A stretch of DNA of 53,576 bases from Acidimicrobiaceae bacterium (lineage in GTDB: Bacteria; Actinomycetota; Acidimicrobiia; Acidimicrobiales; RAAP-2), in the NCBI GenBank assembly GCA_003138895.1, contig PLHJ01000018.1, positions 512-54,087 of the forward strand. The letters run 5' to 3'. A program made the translations under genes and the position numbers. This document shows, one piece after another, positions 8,327-16,704 of the stretch (the first letter of the stretch is position 1; each line of letters begins with the position of its first letter). The notes under the pieces are model-generated. The model did not search any database, was not told the origin of the DNA, and was given only the letters and a program-made list of their open reading frames with translations.

Positions 8327-8354
8327 ATGCTATCAGTCACCTTCACTGAGTTAA
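8327..8354 (-). promoter_or_regulatory. Putative promoter of tRNA-Ala
   Basis: On the - strand TTAACT (8349-8354) and TAGCAT (8327-8332) are separated by 16 bases, and the tRNA begins 13 bases after the -10. The tRNA therefore keeps its own promoter despite the disrupted sequence on its 3' side. Confidence 0.4.
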
Positions 8355-8406
8355 AAACATCAGCAAACTTCTCGCGATGGGGTCGCTGGGTCTCCAGTTT
8401 GATTAC

Positions 8407-9060
8407 TTATGCAAACGAGAGATTGTTCAACGCTTGTATTTCATCAATGAGAGGTCGTGAATTGACGACAATGCTTCCTTCTGGCGCAGAAATTGAAGCG
8501 TCGTTCCACGAGACCACGAGATGATCCCATCGGCGATCATCGCCAATGATTGTTCCCTCAACGCGGAAGAGGGCCTGTCCCTTCGTTAAAACCGGAGCAT
8601 CGGCGCCAGCGGGAATCAGCGCGAATGTCACCGTTCGGGAGCCTTCCAGATCAAACTCGAATCTGTTCGTTGGCAGGCAGCAGGCAATAATCGTGAATTC
8701 CATCCCCGCTTCTTTGTGAATCATTCGGGGTATGAAATCTGCTCGATTTTGCATATCGATAAACGATCGACGAGTGGGATATCGGACAATGCCCATTCGG
8801 TGCCAATACGGGGTTGCAGCATTGACCTCGGACGTTACGTCGCCGAAATACGCAACGTTGGCCCCCAGTTTTTGGAGAACGTCTACAGGAGCGTAAATAT
8901 CGTCAGCCTCGCGTCCAGAGATATCGCTTTCGCGACCATCGGGATAGACCGCTTTTTCCCGGTAGCGCATGAAGTTGACCATCCAAATGGGGCCGTCAAG
9001 ATTTTCGTTAATGGTCGAGAGATGCGCTCCGTACTCAAAATCAATGGTTCCAAAGTCCAT
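8407..9060 (-). CDS. DUF1330-like dimeric alpha-beta barrel protein
   Basis: The 217-residue cytoplasmic protein contains a segment typical of DUF1330 and related small dimeric-barrel domains: PIWMVNFMRYREKA (about residue 24), VAYFGDV, and W..MGIVRYPTRRSFIDM with MIHKEAGME, the usual order of this fold. The C-terminal 70 residues are unassigned. The substrate is unknown; relatives include monooxygenase-like and stress proteins without proven activity. The start ATG at 9060 is backed by TATCGT 6 bases upstream. It stands alone between tRNA-Ala and leuS. Confidence 0.7.
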   Translation of the reverse strand: MDFGTIDFEYGAHLSTINENLDGPIWMVNFMRYREKAVYPDGRESDISGREADDIYAPVDVLQKLGANVAYFGDVTSEVNAATPYWHRMGIVRYPTRRSFIDMQNRADFIPRMIHKEAGMEFTIIACCLPTNRFEFDLEGSRTVTFALIPAGADAPVLTKGQALFRVEGTIIGDDRRWDHLVVSWNDASISAPEGSIVVNSRPLIDEIQALNNLSFA

Positions 9061-9066
9061 GGGCGA

Positions 9067-9072
9067 ACGATA
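9067..9072 (-). promoter_or_regulatory. Putative leaderless -10 hexamer
   Basis: TATCGT on the - strand ends 6 bases before the ATG at 9060. Confidence 0.5.
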
Positions 9073-9164
9073 ACACCGCTCAAATACGAGTGATCACGAC
9101 GCGCCGCGCAAAAACGATTTCGATTGATCAAGGATGTCGTACGAGGTTTCCAATCGGGTTTCCC

Positions 9165-9170
9165 TAGAAT
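9165..9170 (+). promoter_or_regulatory. Putative leaderless -10 hexamer of leuS
   Basis: TAGAAT ends 6 bases before the leuS ATG at 9177. The space between the two divergent genes is only 116 bases and holds no T-box leader. Confidence 0.6.
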
Positions 9171-9176
9171 GGTCAA

Positions 9177-11645
9177 ATGGCTCGCCCCTACGACGTTGTA
9201 GAAATTGAACGAAAGTGGCAGGATCGTTGGCGCGACGAAGGCACGTACAACGTTGACAATGATGACCCTCGTGAGCGTTTCTACGCGTTGTGCATGTATC
9301 CGTACCCGTCGGGCAAAGCGCACCAGGGACACGTTCGTAATTACACCTTCGGCGATTTAGTTGTCCGCTATCAAACGATGCTTGGAAAAGCAGTGCTTTC
9401 GCCTCTGGGGTTTGACTCCTTTGGTTTGCCAGCTGAAAACGCCGCAATTAAAGATGGCAGCCATCCGAGGACGTACACGGAGGCCCGTATACATGAACTG
9501 AAGACGTCAATTCAGCGCCTTGGCGCGGTTCATGATTGGCGCCGTGAGGTTCGTTCACACGATCCCGAGTACATCAAGTACTCACAATTGATTTTCCTAC
9601 GTTTTCTCGAAAATGATTTGGCCTACCGAGCAGAAGCCCCCGTTAATTGGTGCCCAGGCTGCGGGACGGTTCTCGCGAACGAACAAGTACACGCCGATGG
9701 TACGTGCGACCGCTCGGGCGATCTTGTCGAGCGAAAAAACCTCGAGCAATGGTTTTTTCGCATCACAAAGTACGCCGATGAGTTGCTTCAAGACATCGAC
9801 ACCTTGGAGTGGCCTGAGCGCGTAAAGACGATGCAGCGAAATTGGATCGGTCGGTCAGAAGGTGTTGAATTCGATCTCGTTTTCGCGGACAACGATGCAC
9901 TGGCGCTTCGTGTGTTCACGACTCGACCCGACACTGGATTTGGCGTGACGTACGCGGTGGTCGCACCCGAGCACCCTTTGCTCGACGTGCTTACGCTTCC
10001 TGAGCATGACGAAGCAGTGCGAGAACTCGTTGAACGTGCGGGTTCCGCCAGTGAGGTGGAACGGTCCTCATCATCGGAGTCGGGCATTGGTCTGGAAAAA
10101 CGCGGTGCCTTTACTGGCAGTTACGTCATCAATCCGTTTAATCAACAAAAAGTGCCGGTCTTCGTTGCTGACTACGTCCTTGGTACCTACGGCACGGGCG
10201 CCATAATGGCGGTGCCCGGTGAAGACGAACGCGACTACGCCTTTGCTCAGGCCTACGGCTTGCCAATTATTCGTACCGTGGAGCGCCCAGCTGATTTTGA
10301 AGGCGGCTCCTACAACGGCGATGGCCCTCACATCAATTCAGATTTCTTGGACGGACTGCAGATTACGGAAGCGAAGAGAGAGGCCACGACGTTTTTGGAA
10401 GCGAATGCCGCTGGCATTGCCAAGGTCAACTTTCGACTCCGCGATTGGTTGGTATCACGTCAGCGTTTTTGGGGATGCCCGATACCGATCATCTACTGCG
10501 ATAACTGCGGCATTGTGCCCGTTCCCATCGAGGACCTACCAGTTCTGGCACCCGACGATGTGACCATGACGAGCACGGGACAGTCGCCATTGGCAACACA
10601 CGAAGGTTTTCGAAACGTCACGTGTCCCAAGTGTGGCGGAAAAGGAAAACGTGAAGCCGACACGATGGATACCTTTACGGACTCGTCGTGGTATTTCTTG
10701 CGTTTCGCCGATCCTTTTACACCGGGTGTGCCCTTTGATCCCAAGGAAGTTGCCAAGTGGATGCCCGTCGATCAGTACATCGGAGGAATCGAACACGCGA
10801 TCTTGCACCTTTTATACGCGCGTTTCTATATGAAGGCTCTCGTGGACATTGGTTTGGCGCCGGGCTTACCTCGCGAACCGTTCAAGCGTTTGTTTACGCA
10901 AGGGATGATTCGCATGGGCGGATCAAAGATGTCCAAGTCCAAAGGGAATTTGATTGCCCCTGAGATGTACTTCGATACTGTCGGAGCAGACAGTCTGCGT
11001 TTGTTCCACCTCTTTCTTGGACCGCCGGCGGACGATTCCGACTGGACGGAACAATCCGACGAACTGATTGACGGCTGCGCGCGCTTTCTCGACCGTTTGT
11101 ATCGACTAGCCATGCTGGAAGAAGTGAATTTTCATGACACGTTTGACGCTGAGGACTTGGCGGTCGTTCGATCAGTCCATCGAACGATTGTGCGCGTCAC
11201 TGAAGGACTCGATCGCTGGAGTTACAACACGTCCGTGGCTGCACTGATGGAACTTTTAAATACCACCAGCAAATGGGCGAGAAGTGAGGGCGGCGCGCAT
11301 CAAGCGACGCTGGACGATGCCGTTGACACGATGTTGAAGCTGCTCGCTCCCATGGCTCCGCACATGCCAGCAGAACTTTGGGAGATTCGACATGGCGTTT
11401 CGTCGTCGTTACATGCCCAGAGTTGGCCCGTTGCCGACGAGGCGATGTTGGTAAACGAAACGGTGGTGATGGCGGTCCAGATAAACGGCAAGGTTCGTGC
11501 TCGTTTGGACGTTGATCCAGAGATTTCCGAAGATGATGCCGCCCGCGCCGCTCAGGATTCGCCCGAGATTCAGCGCGCTCTTGAAGGAGCGACCGTGCAG
11601 CGAGTTATTGCTCGTCCGCCACGTCTCGTCAATATTATTTCGTGA
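9177..11645 (+). CDS. leuS: Leucyl-tRNA synthetase
   Basis: The 822-residue class I synthetase charges tRNA-Leu in the cytoplasm. Visible are the HIGH-region variant [18 protein letters not shown] (near residue 41), the editing-domain segment [14 protein letters not shown], zinc-type cysteine pairs ([17 protein letters not shown]) and the KMSKS loop [11 protein letters not shown]. The C-terminal anticodon-binding part ends with VNGKVRAR-like [12 protein letters not shown]. Length is typical of the bacterial type. It is probably leaderless from TAGAAT at 9165. The next gene starts inside its stop codon (GTGA), so the two form an operon. Confidence 0.97.
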   Translation: MARPYDVVEIERKWQDRWRDEGTYNVDNDDPRERFYALCMYPYPSGKAHQGHVRNYTFGDLVVRYQTMLGKAVLSPLGFDSFGLPAENAAIKDGSHPRTYTEARIHELKTSIQRLGAVHDWRREVRSHDPEYIKYSQLIFLRFLENDLAYRAEAPVNWCPGCGTVLANEQVHADGTCDRSGDLVERKNLEQWFFRITKYADELLQDIDTLEWPERVKTMQRNWIGRSEGVEFDLVFADNDALALRVFTTRPDTGFGVTYAVVAPEHPLLDVLTLPEHDEAVRELVERAGSASEVERSSSSESGIGLEKRGAFTGSYVINPFNQQKVPVFVADYVLGTYGTGAIMAVPGEDERDYAFAQAYGLPIIRTVERPADFEGGSYNGDGPHINSDFLDGLQITEAKREATTFLEANAAGIAKVNFRLRDWLVSRQRFWGCPIPIIYCDNCGIVPVPIEDLPVLAPDDVTMTSTGQSPLATHEGFRNVTCPKCGGKGKREADTMDTFTDSSWYFLRFADPFTPGVPFDPKEVAKWMPVDQYIGGIEHAILHLLYARFYMKALVDIGLAPGLPREPFKRLFTQGMIRMGGSKMSKSKGNLIAPEMYFDTVGADSLRLFHLFLGPPADDSDWTEQSDELIDGCARFLDRLYRLAMLEEVNFHDTFDAEDLAVVRSVHRTIVRVTEGLDRWSYNTSVAALMELLNTTSKWARSEGGAHQATLDDAVDTMLKLLAPMAPHMPAELWEIRHGVSSSLHAQSWPVADEAMLVNETVVMAVQINGKVRARLDVDPEISEDDAARAAQDSPEIQRALEGATVQRVIARPPRLVNIIS

Positions 11646-12241
11646 GCGCCAAGCGAGGACGTTCCTCGTCACCACAGTTACAAATAATCGTCGAGCCGCC
11701 GCGATTTGATCGCCCTGAAATTGAAATTCGCGCTTCTTCGAAACGTACAAAAACTGGTAATGCCCACTGGTCGGGTAGCCGAATCATCGTGCAGATACCC
11801 TCGCGCCTTCGCGGCACTGAGCGCCAATTGTTCGTGGACGAATTGGTCGAGCGACTTTTGCAACAGCGTCCTGAATCTGTTGGGACCGACGCCTCTCTCG
11901 ACGAACGCGCGAGGGCACTTGCTGCGACTTACAACGACGGTTTTCAAGCGTCGACGGTCCGATGGGTCAACAACCAGCAGTCGCGGTGGGCGTCGTGTTC
12001 ACCGGCCACGAAGGAGATTCGTGTTTCTTCGCGACTTCGACAGTGCCCCGATTGGGTGATTGACGCAGTCTTGGTTCACGAACTTGCACACTTGCAAGAA
12101 ATTGATCATTCACCCGCGTTCTACGAAATTGCCAATCGCTTCCCACGCCAAGAAGAGAGCGCTCATTTCTTGGAGGGTTACGCCCTCGGACTGGGTCTAC
12201 GTATTGAAACCGAAGATATCGACGAAGGATCCGACCTTTAG
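11642..12241 (+). CDS. YgjP-like (M48/SprT-type) metallopeptidase domain protein
   Basis: The 199-residue protein ends in a zinc-metallopeptidase domain: HELAH (His146, Glu147, His150) followed by [13 protein letters not shown], matching the YgjP pattern HELAHL...NHSP.F. Before it is [12 protein letters not shown], the family's RWGSC-like segment. Family members are cytoplasmic, small and mostly unproven as proteases. The GTG start at 11642 overlaps the leuS stop. Its own stop shares the tetranucleotide TTAG (12238-12241) with the convergent small gene. Confidence 0.82.
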   Translation: MSAKRGRSSSPQLQIIVEPPRFDRPEIEIRASSKRTKTGNAHWSGSRIIVQIPSRLRGTERQLFVDELVERLLQQRPESVGTDASLDERARALAATYNDGFQASTVRWVNNQQSRWASCSPATKEIRVSSRLRQCPDWVIDAVLVHELAHLQEIDHSPAFYEIANRFPRQEESAHFLEGYALGLGLRIETEDIDEGSDL

Positions 12242-12411
12242 AGACCGAAACTGCGGAGCGTCTTTGAGAGTTTGCCGTTGGTCTTGGCGTACACCTTGCG
12301 GCGCACCACTCGCTTACCGTACGAAAGAGGTCCCGCTTCGGCTGCTTGGATGTTGCCGAGGAGTCGAGCGCCTTTGTACATTTCGGAACGGATAGTTCGA
12401 CGGCGAGCCAT
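12238..12411 (-). CDS. Small basic protein of 57 residues
   Basis: This gene was read directly from the sequence. The product begins MARRRTIRSEMYKGARLLGN and ends in a basic [15 protein letters not shown]. It is rich in Arg and Lys. Actinobacteria often carry a small basic protein of this type (MxRxRR..YRTARxxGDxxA pattern) of unknown function; the match is from memory. Translation is well supported by a perfect AGGAGG 8 bases before the ATG at 12411. Nucleic-acid or ribosome association is a guess from charge alone. Confidence 0.75.
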   Translation of the reverse strand: MARRRTIRSEMYKGARLLGNIQAAEAGPLSYGKRVVRRKVYAKTNGKLSKTLRSFGL

Positions 12412-12490
12412 GTTGTTTTCCTCCTACGTGAGTGTTGAGCGTAGGCAATTTTGGCGAGCGTGGCAAGGAAGTAACCAATTTGTTGGTGAG

Positions 12491-12556
12491 GTGAGTATGT
12501 TTCGAATTACCAAGTTCTTAGAGATTGCTTTCGTTTTCTTAGCGTTGGCGATTTAG
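12491..12556 (+). CDS. Possible 21-residue hydrophobic mini-ORF
   Basis: GTG at 12491 (or ATG at 12497) opens a peptide with sequence MSMFRITKFLEIAFVFLALAI, a single short hydrophobic helix with a basic start. GGTGAGG lies just upstream. Its TAG overlaps the putative -10 hexamer of the next gene, which argues that the two are not made from one mRNA. It could be a tiny membrane peptide or chance. Confidence 0.2.
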   Translation: MSMFRITKFLEIAFVFLALAI

Positions 12557-12559
12557 TGT
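12554..12559 (+). promoter_or_regulatory. Putative leaderless -10 hexamer
   Basis: TAGTGT ends 7 bases before the ATG at 12567. Confidence 0.45.
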
Positions 12560-12566
12560 CCTCGCC

Positions 12567-14012
12567 ATGATTACTACCGACGACCTCAGCATCCAACGGC
12601 CGACCGAGCACCGAACTCTATTGCGCGAGATTGGCGTGGCCGTCGCGGGATTCATTGCCATGTGCCTCGTCATCTTGTTCAAAGCACCTCAATTGCTTGA
12701 GCCCGATGACTACGCCTACCGGGCTTCGATTGTGGCGCTCTCTGAAGGGCACGTGCTACTTACGAATGCGCAGTACCTAGCCCTAAAGGCGCAACTGACG
12801 GCGTCAGGTGGAATAAGTCAATGGGTGCACCTCGCCAGTGGAAAGTGGATTAGCGAAAAGAATCCGGGCTATCCATTCTTCGCCGTTGTATTTCAGTGGT
12901 TCCACGCACTTCGCGGCGCACCGCTTCTCTATGGCGCCTTTGCTAGTGGTGGTCTTTTTTATGGAGCTCGACGCTGGCTCGGCAAGTGGGGCGGTACGTT
13001 CGCGGTTCTTCTTTATTGTTCGTCCGGCGCGGCCCTCACCTTCGCTTGGCGTTCCACGATGCCCACGTTTACCGACGCCTCGTTTATCGCCGCGGGCGCC
13101 GGAATTCTTCTTGGTGCATTGCTCTCGCACGACGTTGCCACGAGGCGACGTCTCTGGCTGGGCGTGCTGGCGTTCTTAAGTTTTGATGCCGCTGTCTTTA
13201 TTCGCTACACGAACATGTTTGCGTTGGCCGTTGGGTTAGTGGCCGTGGTTGTTTGCTACAAGGCAGCGTCCCTGAAGCGCTCGATGCTCATTGCCTGGGT
13301 CGGTAGTGTCGTGGCGTTCGGTGTCTTTGATTTGATTTTCAACAAACTCGTGTACGGAGGTTTCCTTAAGACGGGTTACTCGGCTGGCGAAATTACCTTT
13401 AACATTGCTTCGATACTTCCGAACCTCGAACGAATGCCCAAGTACCTCATTGAGAGCACGCCCATGCTGGTCCTCTCACTCGCCACAATCATTTGGGTGG
13501 TTGTTCGTCTCGTGCAGAGTCGCTCTGCCAACGTGAAACCGCTAAAGCGCGATAGGGCTCGCCGCGATGGCCTCGTGGCACTGTTCTTGATGCTCGGTTG
13601 GTTCGCGATGTGGGGCTTGTATTCGATGTACTCCTGGACCGTCAATCAGACACTGGGCAACGTGAACTCGGTGCACGTCATTCGTTTTTACCTTCCGGCA
13701 CTGGGCATGATTGCGCTGCTAGCCGCTTGGTTTCTCAAGCAACTGCCCAAATGGACGGCGCCAATTCTTCTCGTGATCATTGGAGCCTTGGGTGTGGTGT
13801 CGTTTCATTCACTTACTGGCGCACAAGGCGGACCGGGAGGCGGACCGGGTGGTGGCCCCGGTGGGGGATTTGGCGGACCGGGTGGAGCTCCATCAGGCCA
13901 ACTTGGGAAACCATCGAAGGGATCAACGCCGCCGAGCGGTGGGCCTGGAGGACTGGGTGGCCCGGGCACCAACGGTGGACCTCCGGGGGCGTCGAGTGGC
14001 AACGCAAATTAA
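12567..14012 (+). CDS. Multi-pass membrane protein, glycosyltransferase-like, with Gly/Pro-rich tail
   Basis: The 481-residue protein has about nine or ten hydrophobic segments. After the first helix it carries LLEPDDYAYRASIVAL (from about residue 45), an acidic loop resembling the D-D/E motif of GT-C lipid-linked sugar transferases (PMT/ArnT type). About 65 C-terminal residues are low complexity, with GGPGGGPGG-type repeats and no hydrophobic segment. Function as a membrane glycosyltransferase is inferred from topology and the first-loop acid pair only. Its stop overlaps the stop of the convergent PAC2 gene as TTAA. Confidence 0.65.
   Translation: MITTDDLSIQRPTEHRTLLREIGVAVAGFIAMCLVILFKAPQLLEPDDYAYRASIVALSEGHVLLTNAQYLALKAQLTASGGISQWVHLASGKWISEKNPGYPFFAVVFQWFHALRGAPLLYGAFASGGLFYGARRWLGKWGGTFAVLLYCSSGAALTFAWRSTMPTFTDASFIAAGAGILLGALLSHDVATRRRLWLGVLAFLSFDAAVFIRYTNMFALAVGLVAVVVCYKAASLKRSMLIAWVGSVVAFGVFDLIFNKLVYGGFLKTGYSAGEITFNIASILPNLERMPKYLIESTPMLVLSLATIIWVVVRLVQSRSANVKPLKRDRARRDGLVALFLMLGWFAMWGLYSMYSWTVNQTLGNVNSVHVIRFYLPALGMIALLAAWFLKQLPKWTAPILLVIIGALGVVSFHSLTGAQGGPGGGPGGGPGGGFGGPGGAPSGQLGKPSKGSTPPSGGPGGLGGPGTNGGPPGASSGNAN
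13825..14009 (+). repeat. Low-complexity Gly/Pro-coding repeat
   Basis: Imperfect repeats of GGCGGACCGGGAGGC-like units encode a GGPGGG-rich tail at the end of the membrane protein. Such runs are prone to slippage, so tail length may vary between strains. Confidence 0.7.
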
Positions 14013-14893
14013 GAGTTTTCGCCTCGAAGAAAACGTTCGAGTTCCGCCGCCAACTCCTCGCCACTGGGCAACGCATCACCGAGTGACGTGCCTTCGGTTT
14101 CGTCGGCACTGAGTTCAAGATTCTGCACCATGCTCGCGTGCTCGGGGTTATTCGTCACCAAATCATCGACACGTTGGCGAGCCTGGTCGGCTGATTCGCG
14201 AAGTGAACCAGCGTCAATCGTGAGTCCGGCAATCTTGGCGAGTCCGTCGAGTAATGCAGCGGAAGCCTGGGGGTACGGCATTGACGCCACGTAGTGGGGT
14301 ACACGAGCCCACAGCGTCACCATGTCAATAGAAGCTTCGGCGAAACCTAACTCCAATGCCGCAGAGATGCCGGCCGGTACTTCGATTTCTCCTTCGACCG
14401 TACCAACGACGGACAATAGGTGTGCGCTGGCAGCCGACGCGGTACCAATGACGCGCACGGGTCGAGTGTGCGGCGTCGGAGCCGGAAACGCGCCCAGCCC
14501 AACAGCCAGTCGAACGTCGAAACGAGCAGCGACGTCGGTAACGAGATCAATGAAGTCGCTCCAGTGGAAATCTGGTTCGGGCCCTATGAGAAAGAGCACC
14601 TGGGCCCCGTCGCCGTCGACGCCGTAGCGAAGTTGAATCTCTGGCCACGTCAGTTCGGTCGTGATGCCATCAACAATGCGGGCAATGGGTCGACGAGCTC
14701 GTTGGTCAATGAAAAACTCGGTGTCGAAGGTGGCGAGAATTTCGGTGTGCATTGTGTCGAGAAGCGTGCTCATGGCGGCCCCTGCACCCAAGCCCGCGTC
14801 AATCCAACCTTCCATGGCAATTACCAAGACGGGCTCGACGAGATCAGGATCTGCCAAAAACAGCACTCGTTCGTAGGAGTCGTCGTCCATCAT
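14009..14893 (-). CDS. PAC2-family protein (proteasome-assembly-chaperone-like)
   Basis: The 294-residue protein matches the actinobacterial PAC2 family: VLVIAMEGWIDAGLGAGAA near residue 22, DGITTELTWPEIQLRYG, VLFLIGPEPDFHW, and GLGAFPAPTPHTRPVRVIGTA in the middle. PAC2 proteins share a fold with eukaryotic proteasome assembly chaperones; in actinobacteria their role is unproven, though many of these bacteria have proteasomes. It overlaps the upstream kinase-like gene by ATGA (14890-14893), so the two are co-translated. The last 60 residues are acidic and helical. Confidence 0.85.
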   Translation of the reverse strand: MMDDDSYERVLFLADPDLVEPVLVIAMEGWIDAGLGAGAAMSTLLDTMHTEILATFDTEFFIDQRARRPIARIVDGITTELTWPEIQLRYGVDGDGAQVLFLIGPEPDFHWSDFIDLVTDVAARFDVRLAVGLGAFPAPTPHTRPVRVIGTASAASAHLLSVVGTVEGEIEVPAGISAALELGFAEASIDMVTLWARVPHYVASMPYPQASAALLDGLAKIAGLTIDAGSLRESADQARQRVDDLVTNNPEHASMVQNLELSADETEGTSLGDALPSGEELAAELERFLRGENS

Positions 14894-15930
14894 TTTCTCT
14901 CTAACGTATTCTTAGCCGTTTGCGCGAGTAGCAAAATGTGCTTGGGAAATTCAGTGACGCTTCCCTGATCACCGGCAGTTGCTCCCGCGCTGTAGCGAGC
15001 AAAGACACCTTGCAAGATGCACGCGAGTTTCCAGTAGCCGAAGGCTTGATAGAACGCCACGTCACTGACGTCGAGTGTCGAGTGCGTGCTGTACGCCGCG
15101 AGCACTTGTTCACGCGTGTAGAAACCTTCAGCGGTAGTGGGCGAAGCTCCAAGTAGCGCCGCGGCGGGGTCACCTGGTTCCGCCCAGTACACGAGCAAAA
15201 GTCCGAGGTCGGCCATGGGGTCGCCGAGCGTGCAAATTTCCCAATCCAAAATCGCGCGTACCTCACCATCCGCGTTGAGCACCGTGTTGTCGAGTCGGTA
15301 ATCACCATGCACCACTGCCACGCGTTGTTGCGTCGGTATAGCGGCGGCCAGTTCGTCTCCCACGGCTTCCACTAAGCCACCGTGATTAACGCCGGGTACC
15401 GACATTTGTTCGTACTGCGATCGCCAACGTCGAAGTTGTCGCTCGATGTAACCATCGTGGCGAGCGAGCTCGCCGAGACCAGCTTTGTTGACATCAACGT
15501 CGTGCAGTTGCGCCAACGTGGCGGCCAGGTTTTCTCCAATGGGTCCGCGTTGCTCCACGCTGAAGGCTTCTTCGGCCTGTGCACGGTCACGCAAAATCGC
15601 GCCGTTGACAAATTCCATGACGTAGAAGGGGCGCTCGTTCACTATTTCGTCCGTGCAAAGTCCCAGCGGGCGTGGAACGGGAATGCCCTGCGGATAGAGC
15701 GCCTTAATGATGGTGTGTTCGCGCACCATGTCGTGCGCCGTAGCGAGGACGTGGCTCGTGGGTGGTCGGCGAAGCGCGAATTCTTGACCGTTCGCGTCCA
15801 CTACTCGGAACGTCAGATTCGAGCGTCCGCCGGCGATGAGTTGAAAGTCGAGTGGCGCGGTCGCTCCGACGTGCTCGGTTATCCACGCCGTCACCGAAGC
15901 GACATCAATACCTACGACCCCACCATTCAT
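14890..15930 (-). CDS. APH-family phosphotransferase (ACAD10/11 kinase-domain-like)
   Basis: The 346-residue protein has an aminoglycoside-phosphotransferase/choline-kinase-like fold. An N-terminal glycine-rich segment (LIAGGRSNLTFRV) and the lysine position replaced by FALRRPP are followed by the catalytic loop VVHGDYRLDNTVLN and the metal-binding ILDWEICTLGDPMADLG. This sequence style matches the kinase domain fused to or beside acyl-CoA dehydrogenases (ACAD10/11), which phosphorylates 4-hydroxyacyl groups in animals. No dehydrogenase is adjacent here. The ATG at 15930 is preferred to the ORF limit at 15972 because TAGCCT lies 8 bases before it. Confidence 0.82.
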   Translation of the reverse strand: MNGGVVGIDVASVTAWITEHVGATAPLDFQLIAGGRSNLTFRVVDANGQEFALRRPPTSHVLATAHDMVREHTIIKALYPQGIPVPRPLGLCTDEIVNERPFYVMEFVNGAILRDRAQAEEAFSVEQRGPIGENLAATLAQLHDVDVNKAGLGELARHDGYIERQLRRWRSQYEQMSVPGVNHGGLVEAVGDELAAAIPTQQRVAVVHGDYRLDNTVLNADGEVRAILDWEICTLGDPMADLGLLLVYWAEPGDPAAALLGASPTTAEGFYTREQVLAAYSTHSTLDVSDVAFYQAFGYWKLACILQGVFARYSAGATAGDQGSVTEFPKHILLLAQTAKNTLERK

Positions 15931-15938
15931 AGATAGCG

Positions 15939-15944
15939 AGGCTA
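15939..15944 (-). promoter_or_regulatory. Putative leaderless -10 hexamer
   Basis: TAGCCT on the - strand ends 8 bases before the ATG at 15930 and supports that start. Confidence 0.4.
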
Positions 15945-15986
15945 ACAGCGAACCACGCGGCGCCAGACTCACGCGGGGCTCACCGT

Positions 15987-15992
15987 TAGGCT
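15987..15992 (+). promoter_or_regulatory. Putative leaderless -10 hexamer
   Basis: TAGGCT ends 7 bases before the GTG at 16000. It lies 43 bases from the oppositely oriented -10 at 15939-15944, so the two divergent promoters nearly overlap. Confidence 0.5.
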
Positions 15993-15999
15993 TAGAAAC

Positions 16000-16704
16000 G
16001 TGATTGACGTAACTGATGCCACCTTTTCGACCGAGGTAATTGAACGTTCAAAAACCGTGCCGGTCGTTGTTGATTTGTGGGCGGAGTGGTGCGGCCCTTG
16101 CAAGACGCTGGGCCCTATTTTGGAAAAAGTTGTTAATGAAACGGACGGTGCCGTTGTTTTGGCGAAGGTTGACGTTGACGCGAACCCGCAGGTTTCACAA
16201 GCCTTCGCGGTTCAGTCCATTCCGGCTGTTTTTGCTCTGAAGGGTGGACAAATTGTCGACTCGTTCGTAGGGGCGTTGCCTGAACATGAGGTGCGGGCGT
16301 TCATAGAACGACTCGCGCCGGGTGCTTCGGTCGTCGATCAGTTGCTTGACCAAGGTGACGAAACGTCGCTTCGCGAGGCACTCGCTCTCGATGCACAGAA
16401 CCTTGACGCAGCAGTGGCTCTAGGTGAACTGCTCGTAAACAGTGACCGCAGTGATGAAGCCATCACGTTGCTCGAACCGTTGTCGCAGCATCTCGCAGCG
16501 AAGACGACGCTCGCGCGAGCTCGTCTGCAAAAGTCCGGTGTGACGTTGTCGGGTGATCTTGATTTGACGCTCGAGCATCTTTTGGAACAAGCCACCGGAG
16601 ACGAAGCGGCCCGACAACGTTTTTTGGAAGTACTTGACGCCCTTGGACCGAGTGATCCTCGTTACGTTTCGTATCGACGACAATTGGCCAGTCGGCTGTA
16701 CTAG
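16000..16704 (+). CDS. Thioredoxin-domain protein with TPR-like tail (CnoX/YbbN type)
   Basis: Residues 1-105 form a thioredoxin domain with the active site WAEWCGPCK (Cys31, Cys34) and cis-proline region SIPAVFALKGG. Residues 110-234 are helical with ALALDAQNLDAAVALGELL, a TPR-like repeat. This architecture is that of CnoX/YbbN, a cytoplasmic redox chaperone; the E. coli form has SXXC, whereas this one retains CXXC and may be a true oxidoreductase. GTG 16000 is the start, backed by TAGGCT. The next gene overlaps its stop (TAGTG), making an operon with the folP2-like gene and holA. Confidence 0.87.
   Translation: MIDVTDATFSTEVIERSKTVPVVVDLWAEWCGPCKTLGPILEKVVNETDGAVVLAKVDVDANPQVSQAFAVQSIPAVFALKGGQIVDSFVGALPEHEVRAFIERLAPGASVVDQLLDQGDETSLREALALDAQNLDAAVALGELLVNSDRSDEAITLLEPLSQHLAAKTTLARARLQKSGVTLSGDLDLTLEHLLEQATGDEAARQRFLEVLDALGPSDPRYVSYRRQLASRLY

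Noticed and set aside
9061-9176. T-box or other leader riboswitch before leuS
   Set aside because: There is no specifier-loop or antiterminator sequence; the space is short and the promoter is leaderless.
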